From Paracidovorax cattleyae (GTDB taxonomy: Bacteria > Pseudomonadota > Gammaproteobacteria > Burkholderiales > Burkholderiaceae_C), in contig NZ_FNJL01000002.1 in NCBI RefSeq assembly GCF_900104515.1, positions 186,001 to 250,000 of the forward strand: a stretch of DNA of 64,000 nt, read 5' to 3'. Under the pieces are notes generated by a model that saw nothing but the letters and a program-made list of their open reading frames with translations, was not told where the DNA came from and did not search any database. The stretch's first letter is position 1. Every line of letters begins with the position of its first letter. The position numbers and the translations under genes were made by a program. Positions 26,520 through 34,580 of the stretch are shown piece after piece.

Positions 26520-27185
26520 ATGACCATCGTCCGCAAGCCCCTGGCAGAGCAGCCTCCCCCGAGGACCGCCTCCGCTCTGCCTCCCTACCTGTCGATTGTG
26601 TCGAAGTATCACACCGAAGGACTGCCTTCATCGCCTTCGTCGGAAGCGTGGATCGCGCTGGTGCGCGCCGTGGCCGATCACGGGGACCGGCAGGCCTTCG
26701 CGGCGCTGTTCAAGCATTTCGCCCCGCGCGTGAAGGCCTACCTGATGCGCCTGGGCCTGGCGGAGGGGGTGGCGGAAGACCTCGCGCAGGAAGCGATGGT
26801 CAATCTCTGGCGCAGGGCGGCCACCTTCGATCCGGCACATGCCGGCGTCTCGACCTGGGTGTTCACCATCGCGCGCAACCTGCGCATCGACCATCTGCGC
26901 CGCAAATCCAACCAGCTGTGCGACAGCGACGAAGGACTCGACATCGCCGTGGACGGCGACGGCCCCGAGGAACTGACCTACGCCGCCCAGTGCGAAAACG
27001 ACGTGCGGCGGGCGATGGAGTCGCTCGCTCCCGAACAGGCGCAGGTGCTGCGCCGCTCCTTCTTCGAGGACCAGCCCCATGCCCGGATCGCCGAGGATCT
27101 CGGCATCCCGCTGGGGACCGTGAAATCCCGCGTGCGCCTGGCCGTACGCCACCTGCACCGCCTGCTCGGCGCCCATGCGCCATGA
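26520..27185 (+). CDS. ECF RNA polymerase sigma factor (ChrR-partnered, RpoE-like)
   Basis: The 221-residue protein has sigma region 2 (FAALFKHFAPRVKAYLMRLG, AEDLAQEAMVNLWRRAATFD, STWVFTIARNLRIDHLRRK) and region 4 (MESLAPEQAQVLRRSFFEDQ, IAEDLGIPLGTVKSRVRLAV). The stop overlaps the chrR start (ATGA), the usual sigma/anti-sigma arrangement. The first 45 residues precede conserved region 2 and may not all be translated: GTG 26598 is an alternative start that would leave room for a leader after the proposed promoter. I infer release by singlet oxygen or organic peroxides from the ChrR partner. Confidence 0.9.
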   Translation: MTIVRKPLAEQPPPRTASALPPYLSIVSKYHTEGLPSSPSSEAWIALVRAVADHGDRQAFAALFKHFAPRVKAYLMRLGLAEGVAEDLAQEAMVNLWRRAATFDPAHAGVSTWVFTIARNLRIDHLRRKSNQLCDSDEGLDIAVDGDGPEELTYAAQCENDVRRAMESLAPEQAQVLRRSFFEDQPHARIAEDLGIPLGTVKSRVRLAVRHLHRLLGAHAP

Positions 27186-27853
27186 CGATACGCCACCACC
27201 CTGGAGATGGCCTGCTGCTCGACCTGGCCGCGGGACGGCTGTCGCCGGGGCCGGCGCTGCTGGCCGCGGTGCATGCAGAGATGTGCCCGCAGTGCGGGCA
27301 GCGCCTGAGGGTCCTGGAGGCTGTCGGCGGCGTGTTGCTGGAATCCCTGCCGGCCGAAACGCTGAGGCCCGACGCCCTGTCCGGCGTACTGGAGGCCATC
27401 GATGCCCTGTCCGTGGACGGAACGCGCCCGCCAGTCGGGGCTACCGCACCCGTGCGCGGCGGCCCCGACTGGCCTGCGGGCGCACCATGGCCGCAGGCGC
27501 TGGACGGCATGGCGTTCTCGCCCTGGAAATGGATCGCCCCGGGCATGCGCTGGAGCCGGCCCCTCTCCCCGCCGGCGGGCGACGTGAACGTGTTCCTGCT
27601 GCGCATCGGCCCCGGACGCAGCCTGCCCGCCCATACCCACGGCGGGCTCGAGTGGACGCAGGTCATGCACGGCGCTTTCCATGACGGACATGCACTCTTC
27701 GGCGCGGGCGATTTCGATGCTGCCGACGACAGCGTGCACCACCAGCCGGTGGTGCAGGGGCCGGGAGACTGCATCTGCCTGGCGGCCGTCGATGGGCGCC
27801 TGCGCTTCGACGGGATGCTGGCGCGGCTGGCGGGAAGCCTGGTGGGAATGTAG
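27182..27853 (+). CDS. chrR: ChrR-type zinc anti-sigma factor with cupin domain
   Basis: Holds the sigma factor inactive until oxidative stress. In the 223-residue protein the anti-sigma domain has His6, His31, Cys35 and Cys38 (HAEMCPQC), the same positions I recall for the zinc ligands of Rhodobacter ChrR. The C-terminal cupin-like domain has H151-T-H153-x3-E157 and a later His near 187, matching the second metal site needed for the singlet-oxygen response. Between the two domains lies a Pro/Gly-rich linker of about 40 residues. It overlaps the sigma gene by four bases. Confidence 0.9.
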   Translation: MTIRHHPGDGLLLDLAAGRLSPGPALLAAVHAEMCPQCGQRLRVLEAVGGVLLESLPAETLRPDALSGVLEAIDALSVDGTRPPVGATAPVRGGPDWPAGAPWPQALDGMAFSPWKWIAPGMRWSRPLSPPAGDVNVFLLRIGPGRSLPAHTHGGLEWTQVMHGAFHDGHALFGAGDFDAADDSVHHQPVVQGPGDCICLAAVDGRLRFDGMLARLAGSLVGM

Positions 27854-27885
27854 GGCCGGTGCCGAAATGGCGCGGCCCTGGACGG

Positions 27886-28305
27886 TCAGGCCGATGCAGG
27901 AGGGAACCACCGCAGGATCACCTCGCAGGCGATCGCGCTGGCAGCTCCGGTGGCCACCGTTCCCCAGGCCATGTCCATGGCCGTGACATGCCAGGGCCAG
28001 TCGCGCAACACCGCCTGGTTGGTGAGCCCGAAGGTGGCATAGGCCATCAGCCCGAGCGCCGCGCCCAGGCCCAGGGCCTGCTGCCAGCTTTGCTTTTCCA
28101 TGCCTGGAACGACGGCGAAGAAGACCATGCCGGCCACATACAACAGGTAGAACAGCACCGCGGGGGCGATGGAGACACCGTCCTGCATGAGGTGCCCGAT
28201 GTTGGGCCGGTACAGGCGCTGGGCCATGGTGCCGAGCCATACGGAATCCAGAGCGAGGAAGGCGAGGGCGGTGGCGGCGTAGGCGATGGCGTAGGTGCGT
28301 GGCAT
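27886..28305 (-). CDS. DUF2177 family membrane protein
   Basis: The 139-residue protein has four predicted membrane helices (AIAYAATALAFLALDSVWLG; VLFYLLYVAGMVFFAVV; ALGLGAALGLMAYATFGL; MAWGTVATGAASAIACEVIL) and the DUF2177 motif LDSVWLG...LYRPNIGHLM. Members are common in ChrR-linked gene clusters. It is the last gene of the second lipid operon, 63 bases after the preceding gene, and converges on chrR. Activity unknown. Confidence 0.88.
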   Translation of the reverse strand: MPRTYAIAYAATALAFLALDSVWLGTMAQRLYRPNIGHLMQDGVSIAPAVLFYLLYVAGMVFFAVVPGMEKQSWQQALGLGAALGLMAYATFGLTNQAVLRDWPWHVTAMDMAWGTVATGAASAIACEVILRWFPPASA

Positions 28306-28368
28306 GGGCGGCTTTCGGAAGAGTGGGGATGGCGGGGAATGCGGTGGTGCGGCGGGAGTGCGATGCCG

Positions 28369-28989
28369 TCATGGAAGCCGGTAGCTGAGCTTGCGTCCGC
28401 CGCGCACGGTGGAATCCAGCCCCACCCACTCCCCGGTGTCGGCGGCATACCAGACGTCGATGGGGCTGCGGGCGCCCGCGATGCGCCAGCGTGTCGCCGG
28501 CCGGGGCTGGCCGCGCACGGTGACCGAGCCGTCCTCCTCGCGCGATATCTGCACCGGTTCGAGCTTCCCGCTCTGCGGGTCCAACAGCTGCCGCGAGGCC
28601 AGGATGGCCGGATTCCAATAGGCGAAGCTGCGGGTGCAGGGAGCGTCCGGCGCGAATTCCTGGCGCACCGTGCTGCGTTCACCGTCGTCGTCGGTGTCGG
28701 CCGCGATGCGCCTCAGGCAGTCGCCACGCCATTGCTCCCGGGCTTCATGCCGGTAACGGTACACCGCGATGCCCAGCACTTTCACCGTGAAGCGGGCCGA
28801 GCTTTCCAACTGGCGGTTGCCGCCCTCCTGGGCGCCCAGCCGGAACCGGTGTTCGCCAATCGGGCTGCCGTCCAGCGACACGGTGAAGTTCCACTGCTGC
28901 TCCGTCGCGTACTGCGCCTGGGCGTTTGCCGCTGCCGTGGCCAGCAGCAGCCCGGGCAGCAGCCTGCGTGCCCGCGCGGCGGCGTGCAT
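28369..28989 (-). CDS. Secreted DUF6134-like protein
   Basis: The 206-residue product has a signal peptide (cleavage near ANAQAQ, about residue 25) and a beta-rich mature domain reading FTVSLDGSPIGEHRFRL, then FTVKVLGIAVYRYRHEA, and ending with DVWYAADTGEWVGLDSTVRG. This pattern fits the DUF6134 group, periplasmic proteins that may bind a lipid-like ligand; that role is a guess. The start at 28987-28989 places the signal peptide correctly. It lies between the DUF1295 and DUF2177 genes. Confidence 0.75.
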   Translation of the reverse strand: MHAAARARRLLPGLLLATAAANAQAQYATEQQWNFTVSLDGSPIGEHRFRLGAQEGGNRQLESSARFTVKVLGIAVYRYRHEAREQWRGDCLRRIAADTDDDGERSTVRQEFAPDAPCTRSFAYWNPAILASRQLLDPQSGKLEPVQISREEDGSVTVRGQPRPATRWRIAGARSPIDVWYAADTGEWVGLDSTVRGGRKLSYRLP

Positions 28990-29012
28990 GCGACCGGGAT
29001 GCGCGGGCTCCT

Positions 29013-29834
29013 TCACGAGGGCCTCCCGGACCGCGGCGGCATCGGTATGAAGGCGCTCGTGCGGCGCTGGTATTCGCGGTAGGCGGGCCTGCGCGAATGC
29101 ATGTCCTTTTCGAGCAGCGCCACGCCCGAGACCCGCAGGAGCAGCGTGGTCATGAGCAGGGGCGAGACGATGCTCCAGACCGCCGGCATGCCAGCCACGC
29201 CCAGGGCCGCCAGCCACAGGCCCCACCATACGCAGGCCTCGCCGAAGTAGTTGGGATGCCGGGTATAGCGCCACAGGCCCTGGTCCATCACGCGGTCCCC
29301 GCGGTCGCCCTGGCGCTTGAACCGGGCCATCTGCGCATCCCCCACGGTTTCGAACACCAGGCCGAAGACGGCCAGGGCCAGGCCGGGAAGGGTCTGCCAG
29401 GCATGGTCCGGGCGGAGGAACACCACCGCGGCGAAGAGGGGGGCCGACACCACCCACGCCAGCACGGCCTGCAGGCCGAAGACCAGGTACAGGCTCCTGA
29501 TCCCGAAGCGCTCGCCGTGGCGCTCCCGCATGGCCTGGTAGCGGCGGTCCTCGCCATGGCCCCAGTTGCGCAGCGTGATGAAGACGGCGAGCCGGGCCGC
29601 CCAGGCGGCCGCCACGGCGACAGTCCACCACGCCGCACTGCCCTGCCATGCCGGGCTCAGCCGCAGGGCATACACCACGCCGGCCCCGGCGATCATCGGG
29701 CCCCAGATCCGGTCCACCAGGCTCGCATCGCGGCGGGCCAGGCTGACGGTCCAGGTGGCCAGCGCCACGGCGGCGGTCCATGCCAGGCCGCCCAGCGCGG
29801 CCTGCCAGGCGTCAGTGCCGAAGAAGTCCGCCAT
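29013..29834 (-). CDS. DUF1295 (steroid-reductase-like) membrane protein
   Basis: The 273-residue integral membrane protein has about six hydrophobic segments and the C-terminal DUF1295/isoprenylcysteine-methyltransferase-like motif GLWRYTRHPNYFGEACVWWG, ending LLEKDMHSRRPAYREYQRR. The family is related to 5-alpha steroid reductases and lipid methyltransferases. In this operon, 17 bases after the methyltransferase gene, a role in reducing or modifying acyl chains is plausible but unproven. Confidence 0.9.
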   Translation of the reverse strand: MADFFGTDAWQAALGGLAWTAAVALATWTVSLARRDASLVDRIWGPMIAGAGVVYALRLSPAWQGSAAWWTVAVAAAWAARLAVFITLRNWGHGEDRRYQAMRERHGERFGIRSLYLVFGLQAVLAWVVSAPLFAAVVFLRPDHAWQTLPGLALAVFGLVFETVGDAQMARFKRQGDRGDRVMDQGLWRYTRHPNYFGEACVWWGLWLAALGVAGMPAVWSIVSPLLMTTLLLRVSGVALLEKDMHSRRPAYREYQRRTSAFIPMPPRSGRPS

Positions 29835-29851
29835 GTCGGTCTCCCGTCCTG

Positions 29852-30910
29852 TCAGGCCGCTCCGTGCGCGGGCCGCTTGTCGAACAGGTAGTGGCTGACC
29901 CACCACTGCTGGCCGTCGCCGTAGGCGAAGAGTTCCTCCACCGCCAGGAAGAAGAGCCGCCAGCGCGTCCACCAGGTGTCCGCGTCGCGGCCGTACACCT
30001 GCTGGAACAGCGGCTGGAGTTCCGCGTGGTGCGCGTCCATGTTGTCCAGCCAGGCCCGTGATGTCTTCGCGTAGTGGGTGCCTTCCCATCGCCAGCGCCG
30101 CGCGACGCGCAGGTCGTCCTGGCAGTGCAGGGCCAGGTCGTCGCTGGGCATCATGCCGCCCGAGAAGAAATGCTCGCTCATCCAGTCGCTGGCATCGCGG
30201 GCCACGAACGGGTAGGGGGCCTCGCGGTGGGTGAACACGTGCATGAAGAAGCGGCCGTCGTCGGCCAGCCAGCGTGCCACGTGCGAGAAGGCGCGGGGCC
30301 AGTTGCGCAGGTGCTCGAACATTTCCACCGACACGATCCGGTCGAATCGCTCCGGGGTATCGAAGACGTTGAAGTCGCAGGTCTGCACGCGCACGTTGCG
30401 CAGGCCCCGGCGCGCGGCTTCGGCCTCGATGTACTGGCGCTGGGAGTGCGAATTGGAAATGGCCGTGATCGTGCTGGCCGGATACCGCGCGGCCATCCAC
30501 AGCGTCAGCGAGCCCCAGCCGCAGCCCAGCTCCAGGATGCGCTGGCCGTCCTGCAGGCCGGCATGCTCGCAGGTCTCGGCGAGGGCGTTCTCTTCGGCCT
30601 GCTCCAGGGTCGTGGTGCCGTCCGGCCAGAGGCAGCAGCTGTACTTGCGGTGGGGGCCGAGCACCTTGCCGAAGAATTCGGCAGGCACCTCGTAATGCTG
30701 CGCATTGGCCTTTTCCGGAACCAGTGCCAGCGGGGCCGAACGGATGCGCTCCAGGAACGCCTGGGTCTGCTCCGCCGCGGACACCCCGTCGCCGCTGCGC
30801 AATTCGGCGAGCCGGTCTTTCAGCAGGCGGCGTATGCCGTGCCGTATGAGCCGGTCGGGCAGCAGGCCCCGTTCGACGAGGCGGATGGCGGTGGCGGTGT
30901 TCTGCAGCAT
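29852..30910 (-). CDS. Second cyclopropane-synthase-like SAM methyltransferase
   Basis: The 352-residue protein belongs to the CFA-synthase superfamily but is distinct from the copy at 22.9 kb. It has ANAQHYEVPAEFFGKVLGPH, the SAM motif ILELGCGWGSLTLWMAARYP, FDRIVSVEMFEHLRNWPRAF and a C-terminal RWRLFFLAVEELFAYGDGQQ. No cyclopropane-synthase C-terminal tail of the first type is present, so it may methylate a different lipid (for example a furan ring or an alkene). The start is at 30908-30910. It is the first gene of a four-gene operon, about 44 bases after a predicted ECF start site. Confidence 0.9.
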   Translation of the reverse strand: MLQNTATAIRLVERGLLPDRLIRHGIRRLLKDRLAELRSGDGVSAAEQTQAFLERIRSAPLALVPEKANAQHYEVPAEFFGKVLGPHRKYSCCLWPDGTTTLEQAEENALAETCEHAGLQDGQRILELGCGWGSLTLWMAARYPASTITAISNSHSQRQYIEAEAARRGLRNVRVQTCDFNVFDTPERFDRIVSVEMFEHLRNWPRAFSHVARWLADDGRFFMHVFTHREAPYPFVARDASDWMSEHFFSGGMMPSDDLALHCQDDLRVARRWRWEGTHYAKTSRAWLDNMDAHHAELQPLFQQVYGRDADTWWTRWRLFFLAVEELFAYGDGQQWWVSHYLFDKRPAHGAA

Positions 30911-30960
30911 GCGTGGAGCTCCGGCGGGCGGCGTGCCGGATGGCCCGCCTGGTTCCGGCC

Positions 30961-30989
30961 TGTACGCGGCGGCTCGCTTTTTGGATTGC
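30961..30989 (-). promoter_or_regulatory. ECF-type promoter of the second methyltransferase operon
   Basis: On the minus strand, GCAATC (30989-30984), 17 bases, CGTACA (30966-30961). Aligned with the promoter at 26440-26468 it shares AATCCAA after a G and GCGTA-AGG at the -10, at identical spacing. This links the two minus-strand operons to one regulator. Confidence 0.6.
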
Positions 30990-31031
30990 AGGGCACCGGC
31001 GTGCCGGCGCCCGGCGGCTGCCACCGCCGGT

Positions 31032-32666
31032 TCAGGTCTTGGTGCCGGTGGCGCCGTCGAGCACCATGCGCACGCGCCGCGCGAGGTCCGCCAGGCGGTA
31101 GGGCTTCTTCAGGATCTCGAACTCGCTGGGCGCGACATTGGCAAGGCTGCCCATGTCGCGGTCGAAGCCGGTGGTCAGCAGGATATGGATGCCCGCCACC
31201 GTCTTGCGCATCTCGCGGGCCAGTTCGTAGCCGTTCAGGCCTCCGGGCATCACCACGTCGGTGAAGAGCAGGTGCGGCAGCGCGGACGGCTCCAGGGATC
31301 GCACGAGCTTGAGGGCCGCGTGCGCGCTGTGCGCCACGTGGACCGTGTACCCCAGCCCTTCGAGCATGGCCTGCGCGAGGTCGGCCACCTCGACGCGGTC
31401 GTCCACCACCAGCACGGTTTCCGCGCCGCCGCGCGCGTGCGGAGCAAGCGATTCCACCAGTTCCGGGTGCGTGCGGCCGTGCACGGCAGGGAAGTACATG
31501 CGCACCGTGGTGCCCACGCCGACTTCGGAATAGATGGTGACGGCACCGCCCGATTGCTTGGCGAACCCGTACACCATGGACAGGCCCAGGCCCGTGCCCT
31601 TGCCTTCCTCCTTGGTGGTGAAGAACGGATCCATCACGCGCGGCACCATGTCGGCCGGGATGCCCGCGCCGGTGTCGGTCACCGACAGGGTGGCATAGGG
31701 GCCTGGCGGCAGGCCGGAGAAGGCATGGCCATCCTGCGCGTGCAGTTCGATGCCGCGGGTCTCGACCCCGATGCGGCCGCCGTTGGGCATGGCATCACGG
31801 GAGTTGAGCAGCAGGTTGAGCACCGCGACCTCCAGCTGCGTGGTGTCCAGTTCGCAGTTGGGTACGTCGTCTCCGAGCGCGTAGTCGATCTGGATCGCTT
31901 CGCCGAGCGTGCGTTCGGCCAGCGAGGCCATGCCGGTGGCCAGCGCATTCAGGCTGACGACCCGGCCCTGGAGCTTCTGCTTGCGCGAGAACGCCAGCAA
32001 CTGCTGCGTGAGCGTGGAGGCCTTGCTGACGGCGCTGCGGATGCTGTCGACGGAGCGGTCGATGTCCTCCCGGGTGAGCTTCTGGCTGCGGTTGCGCACG
32101 CGCATCACGTCCAGATGGCCGGACATGACCTGCAGCAGGTTGTTGAAATCGTGCGAGATGCCACCGGTCAGCTGGCCGAGGGCCTCCATCTTCTGCGCCT
32201 GCGACAGCGCTTCCTCGGCGTCGCGGCGCCGGCTCACGTCGAGCTGGGATGCGAAGAAATAGACGAGTTCTCCGCGGGAGTTGTAGACGGGCGAGATGAA
32301 CAGCGCATTCCAGAACGTGGAGCCGTCCTTGCGGTAGTTGAGCAGTTCGAGCGAGATCTCGCGCCGCTGCTCGATCGCTTCGCGCAGGGCCGCGACGGTG
32401 TTGCGATCGGTGGCGGGACCCTGCAGGAAGCGGCAGTTGTGCCCGAGGATGTCCTGCGGCTGGTAGCCCGTCATCGAAATGAAGGCACGGTTGCAGAAAA
32501 CGATGGGGTTGTCGGGCTGGCGCGGATCGGTGACCAGCATGGGCATCCGCGTGGTTTCGATGGCCGCGAAAAAGATGTCGTCCTTGTGATCGGCGACTTC
32601 GGTGGGGGCGCCTTCCGCGACGAAGGGGCGCGCCTGGCCGGTGATGGGGGGCTTCTCGCTGCTCAT
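31032..32666 (-). CDS. LOV-domain (blue-light) hybrid histidine kinase
   Basis: The 544-residue protein starts with a LOV-type PAS domain carrying the flavin-binding signature GHNCRFLQ, with the photoreactive cysteine at residue 78, preceded by FCNRAFISMTGY. A linker leads to a HisKA domain (His172 in GGISHDFNNLLQ), a HATPase domain (LLNSRDAMPNGG, GAGIPADMVPRVMDPFFTTK, GTGLGLSMVYGF) and a C-terminal receiver with Asp470 in LLFTDVVMPGG. It has no membrane span. LOV histidine kinases are activated by blue light through a flavin-cysteine adduct. It sits beside the ChrR regulon but carries no matching promoter; its output partner is not in view. Confidence 0.93.
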   Translation of the reverse strand: MSSEKPPITGQARPFVAEGAPTEVADHKDDIFFAAIETTRMPMLVTDPRQPDNPIVFCNRAFISMTGYQPQDILGHNCRFLQGPATDRNTVAALREAIEQRREISLELLNYRKDGSTFWNALFISPVYNSRGELVYFFASQLDVSRRRDAEEALSQAQKMEALGQLTGGISHDFNNLLQVMSGHLDVMRVRNRSQKLTREDIDRSVDSIRSAVSKASTLTQQLLAFSRKQKLQGRVVSLNALATGMASLAERTLGEAIQIDYALGDDVPNCELDTTQLEVAVLNLLLNSRDAMPNGGRIGVETRGIELHAQDGHAFSGLPPGPYATLSVTDTGAGIPADMVPRVMDPFFTTKEEGKGTGLGLSMVYGFAKQSGGAVTIYSEVGVGTTVRMYFPAVHGRTHPELVESLAPHARGGAETVLVVDDRVEVADLAQAMLEGLGYTVHVAHSAHAALKLVRSLEPSALPHLLFTDVVMPGGLNGYELAREMRKTVAGIHILLTTGFDRDMGSLANVAPSEFEILKKPYRLADLARRVRMVLDGATGTKT

Positions 32667-32679
32667 CAGGCGGACTATA

Positions 32680-32697
32680 CGGACAAAGCGGACAAAG
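32680..32697. repeat. Tandem 9-base repeat upstream of the LOV kinase
   Basis: CGGACAAAG occurs twice head to tail (32680-32688, 32689-32697), with a partial third copy (CGGACTA) at 32671-32677. It lies 13-31 bases upstream of the kinase start, where a regulator could bind. No function is shown. Confidence 0.4.
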
Positions 32698-32851
32698 CGC
32701 CGTGCTGGACATTTCCCCCGATCGGCCCGGCCTGTAGGCGCACGCGCCGTCCACCACAGGTGGCGGCTGCGTCCTACGCGGCGTGGCTCGGCCGGCGCAT
32801 GGAGGCCGGTGGCTTCCTTGCCAGGATCGCGGCCAAGGAGGATCCAAGCCC

Positions 32852-33235
32852 ATGTGGAATCTCGAAGTGGAATGGCCGGAACGGGTGCTGCGCGGCGTGC
32901 TCGTCTATCTTGCGCTGTTGTGCATGCTCCGGATTTCCGGCAAGCGGACGGTGGGGCAGTTCACGCCCTTCGATCTGCTGGTGTGCGGGGTGCTGATGGC
33001 GCTGAATGCGACCGCGGGCTTCCTGAGCGCATGCAGCCGCATGGTGGAGGCCGTGCTCGTGGCGCGCGATGGCCATGTTTTCCGAGATGCGCTGCGCCGC
33101 CACCGGGTGTCGCGCAGCGACTGGGACAAGGCGCTGCGCGAGGCCGATTGCGACGAGTCCGCGATACGGCTGGCTTTCCTGGAGGCGGACGGCAGCATCG
33201 TCATCCAGAAGGCCCCGCGCGCGCAGGCGGAGTGA
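32852..33235 (+). CDS. DUF421 (YetF-like) membrane protein with internal deletion
   Basis: The 127-residue reading begins like DUF421 proteins (RVLRGVLVYLALLCMLRISGKRTVGQFTPFDLLV is the first membrane unit) and ends like their C-terminal domain (VSRSDWDKALREADCDESAI, AFLEADGSIVI). The middle, where relatives have further membrane helices and the start of the soluble domain, is missing: NATAGFL passes almost directly to SRMVEAVLVARDGHVF. The frame is open, so a short protein may be made, but I suspect an in-frame deletion. The start ATG 32852 follows AAGGAGGATC. Confidence 0.65.
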   Translation: MWNLEVEWPERVLRGVLVYLALLCMLRISGKRTVGQFTPFDLLVCGVLMALNATAGFLSACSRMVEAVLVARDGHVFRDALRRHRVSRSDWDKALREADCDESAIRLAFLEADGSIVIQKAPRAQAE

Positions 33236-33404
33236 CCGGGCGCACGGCAACGCGCGGCACCGGCCCATACGCCACGGCCCGTACAGAAGCGCGCCGGATT
33301 CGGAGGTTCCCTGCGGCACAGGTCGGTGGAGGCGGGAAGTTCTTGGGGGGTATCTTCATTGCCCGGTACCTGCCACCCGTGTCCTCCGCCGCCTCGCCTC
33401 GCCA

Positions 33405-33824
33405 AACCCGCCTGCCGCGCATGCGACGCTGCAACTGCGGGAGCGGCTGGCAAGCCGCCGTGTGCCGGTGATCTATGCCAACGACAACTACGGCACGTGG
33501 CACAGCGAATTCAGCGACCTGCTCGCGGCCTGCGGGGAATGGCCAGGAAAGCGCGGCGAACTGTCCCGGCTCATGGCGCCCCGCCCACGCGACCTGACCC
33601 TGCTGCACCTGCTGCTGTAGATGGGGACGCGGCGCATCATCGTCGCGGGCCTGGCAGCGGAGATGTGCGTGATGCTGAGCGCCACCGACGCCCGCATGCT
33701 CGGCTACGACGTCTGGGTGCCGGAGGACTGCACCGCCGCCGAGAGCCCGGCGCGCAAGCGCAACGCCCTGAGGCAATTGGAAGAGGCCTTCCAGTGCGAT
33801 GTGCGGCCCGGAAACCTGCTGTGA
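33405..33824 (+). pseudogene. Isochorismatase-family cysteine hydrolase, degraded
   Basis: In one frame the sequence reads HATLQLRERLASRRVPVIYA, then GTWHSEFSDLLAACGEWPG, then a TAG at 33618-33620, then MGTRRIIVAGLAAEMCVMLS (with the active-site Cys) and the C-terminal part. The N-terminal strand that should carry the catalytic Asp is absent, and about a dozen residues expected between DLT and LLL are missing. The stop replaces what is normally a Gln codon before MGT. One nonsense change plus at least two deletions make a functional enzyme unlikely. Confidence 0.78.
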
Positions 33825-33921
33825 CAGTTCCAGCATGGACGGCGGGGCTTGTCCTACGCCCGGGCCGCAGCGGGCCGCCCAGCATGGATGCATCGCACAT
33901 GCATTGCATAGGAGCATTTTC

Positions 33922-34116
33922 GTGGCAGACGACAAAACCAAGGTGGGTGGCGCGGACCGGCGGCTCATCAACCTCTCGGAAGACTACGAAGTGCGCGACT
34001 GGGCCTCCGTGCTCCATTGCGACGAATACGAACTGCGCAGGGCCGTTCAGACCGTCGGCAATTCGGCGGAGGCCGTGCGCAGCTATCTCGCGCAGAACCG
34101 CGAGCGCGCGCAATGA
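33922..34116 (+). CDS. DUF3606 small protein
   Basis: The 64-residue product VADDKTKVGGADRRLINLSE matches the DUF3606 pattern (D-x-Ser/Thr-K, then DR..IN..E.YEV..W...L, then L..AV..VG). These short proteins are common in rhizobia and Comamonadaceae and have no known function. I chose GTG 33922, behind AGGAGCATTTTC. It appears intact although both flanking regions are degraded; the next gene follows after 26 bases. Confidence 0.8.
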   Translation: MADDKTKVGGADRRLINLSEDYEVRDWASVLHCDEYELRRAVQTVGNSAEAVRSYLAQNRERAQ

Positions 34117-34142
34117 CAGCCCAACACATCGGAGGACACCCC

Positions 34143-34559
34143 ATGAAGCCTGACGACACAGCCACTCCAGCGCAGCCTGACACATCCCGCGAAGCCATCG
34201 CGGCTTCCGGCCAGGAGCGCCGGCGCGACACCGGCCACCATGACCAGTACGGCATGCGCGACGATCCCCGTCCCGCCGCCACCCCCGCCGGCGCGGAGAA
34301 CCTCGCCACCGGCGAAGGCGCGCGCCGTTTCGGTGCCGGCGGCGACGAGAGCACCTATGGCAACCGCGAGCGCCAGCGCCCCGGCGACCGGCATTCGGAC
34401 CGGCTGCGGACCGGGCCGATCGCGTCGGTCGATTCCTCCGGCTCGGCACGGGGCCTGGGGCTCGACTACGGTGGCGGCCAGCCCGAAGGCCCGATGCCGT
34501 CCTCCCGCCAGGGGGCGGCCCTGATCGGCGAGACGCGCGACCGCGGCCGCCAGCACTGA
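34143..34559 (+). CDS. Hydrophilic disordered protein of unknown function
   Basis: The 138-residue product is almost entirely polar (Gly, Asp, Arg, Ser, Gln) with no hydrophobic segment, for example TGHHDQYGMRDDPRPAATPA, and is probably disordered. GGAGGACACCCC precedes the ATG, so it looks translated. I recognise no family. With the DUF3606 gene it forms a small plus-strand unit that may be stress-related, as such hydrophilic proteins often are; that is only analogy. Confidence 0.62.
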   Translation: MKPDDTATPAQPDTSREAIAASGQERRRDTGHHDQYGMRDDPRPAATPAGAENLATGEGARRFGAGGDESTYGNRERQRPGDRHSDRLRTGPIASVDSSGSARGLGLDYGGGQPEGPMPSSRQGAALIGETRDRGRQH

Positions 34560-34580
34560 CCGGCATGCCCGGTCCGCACG

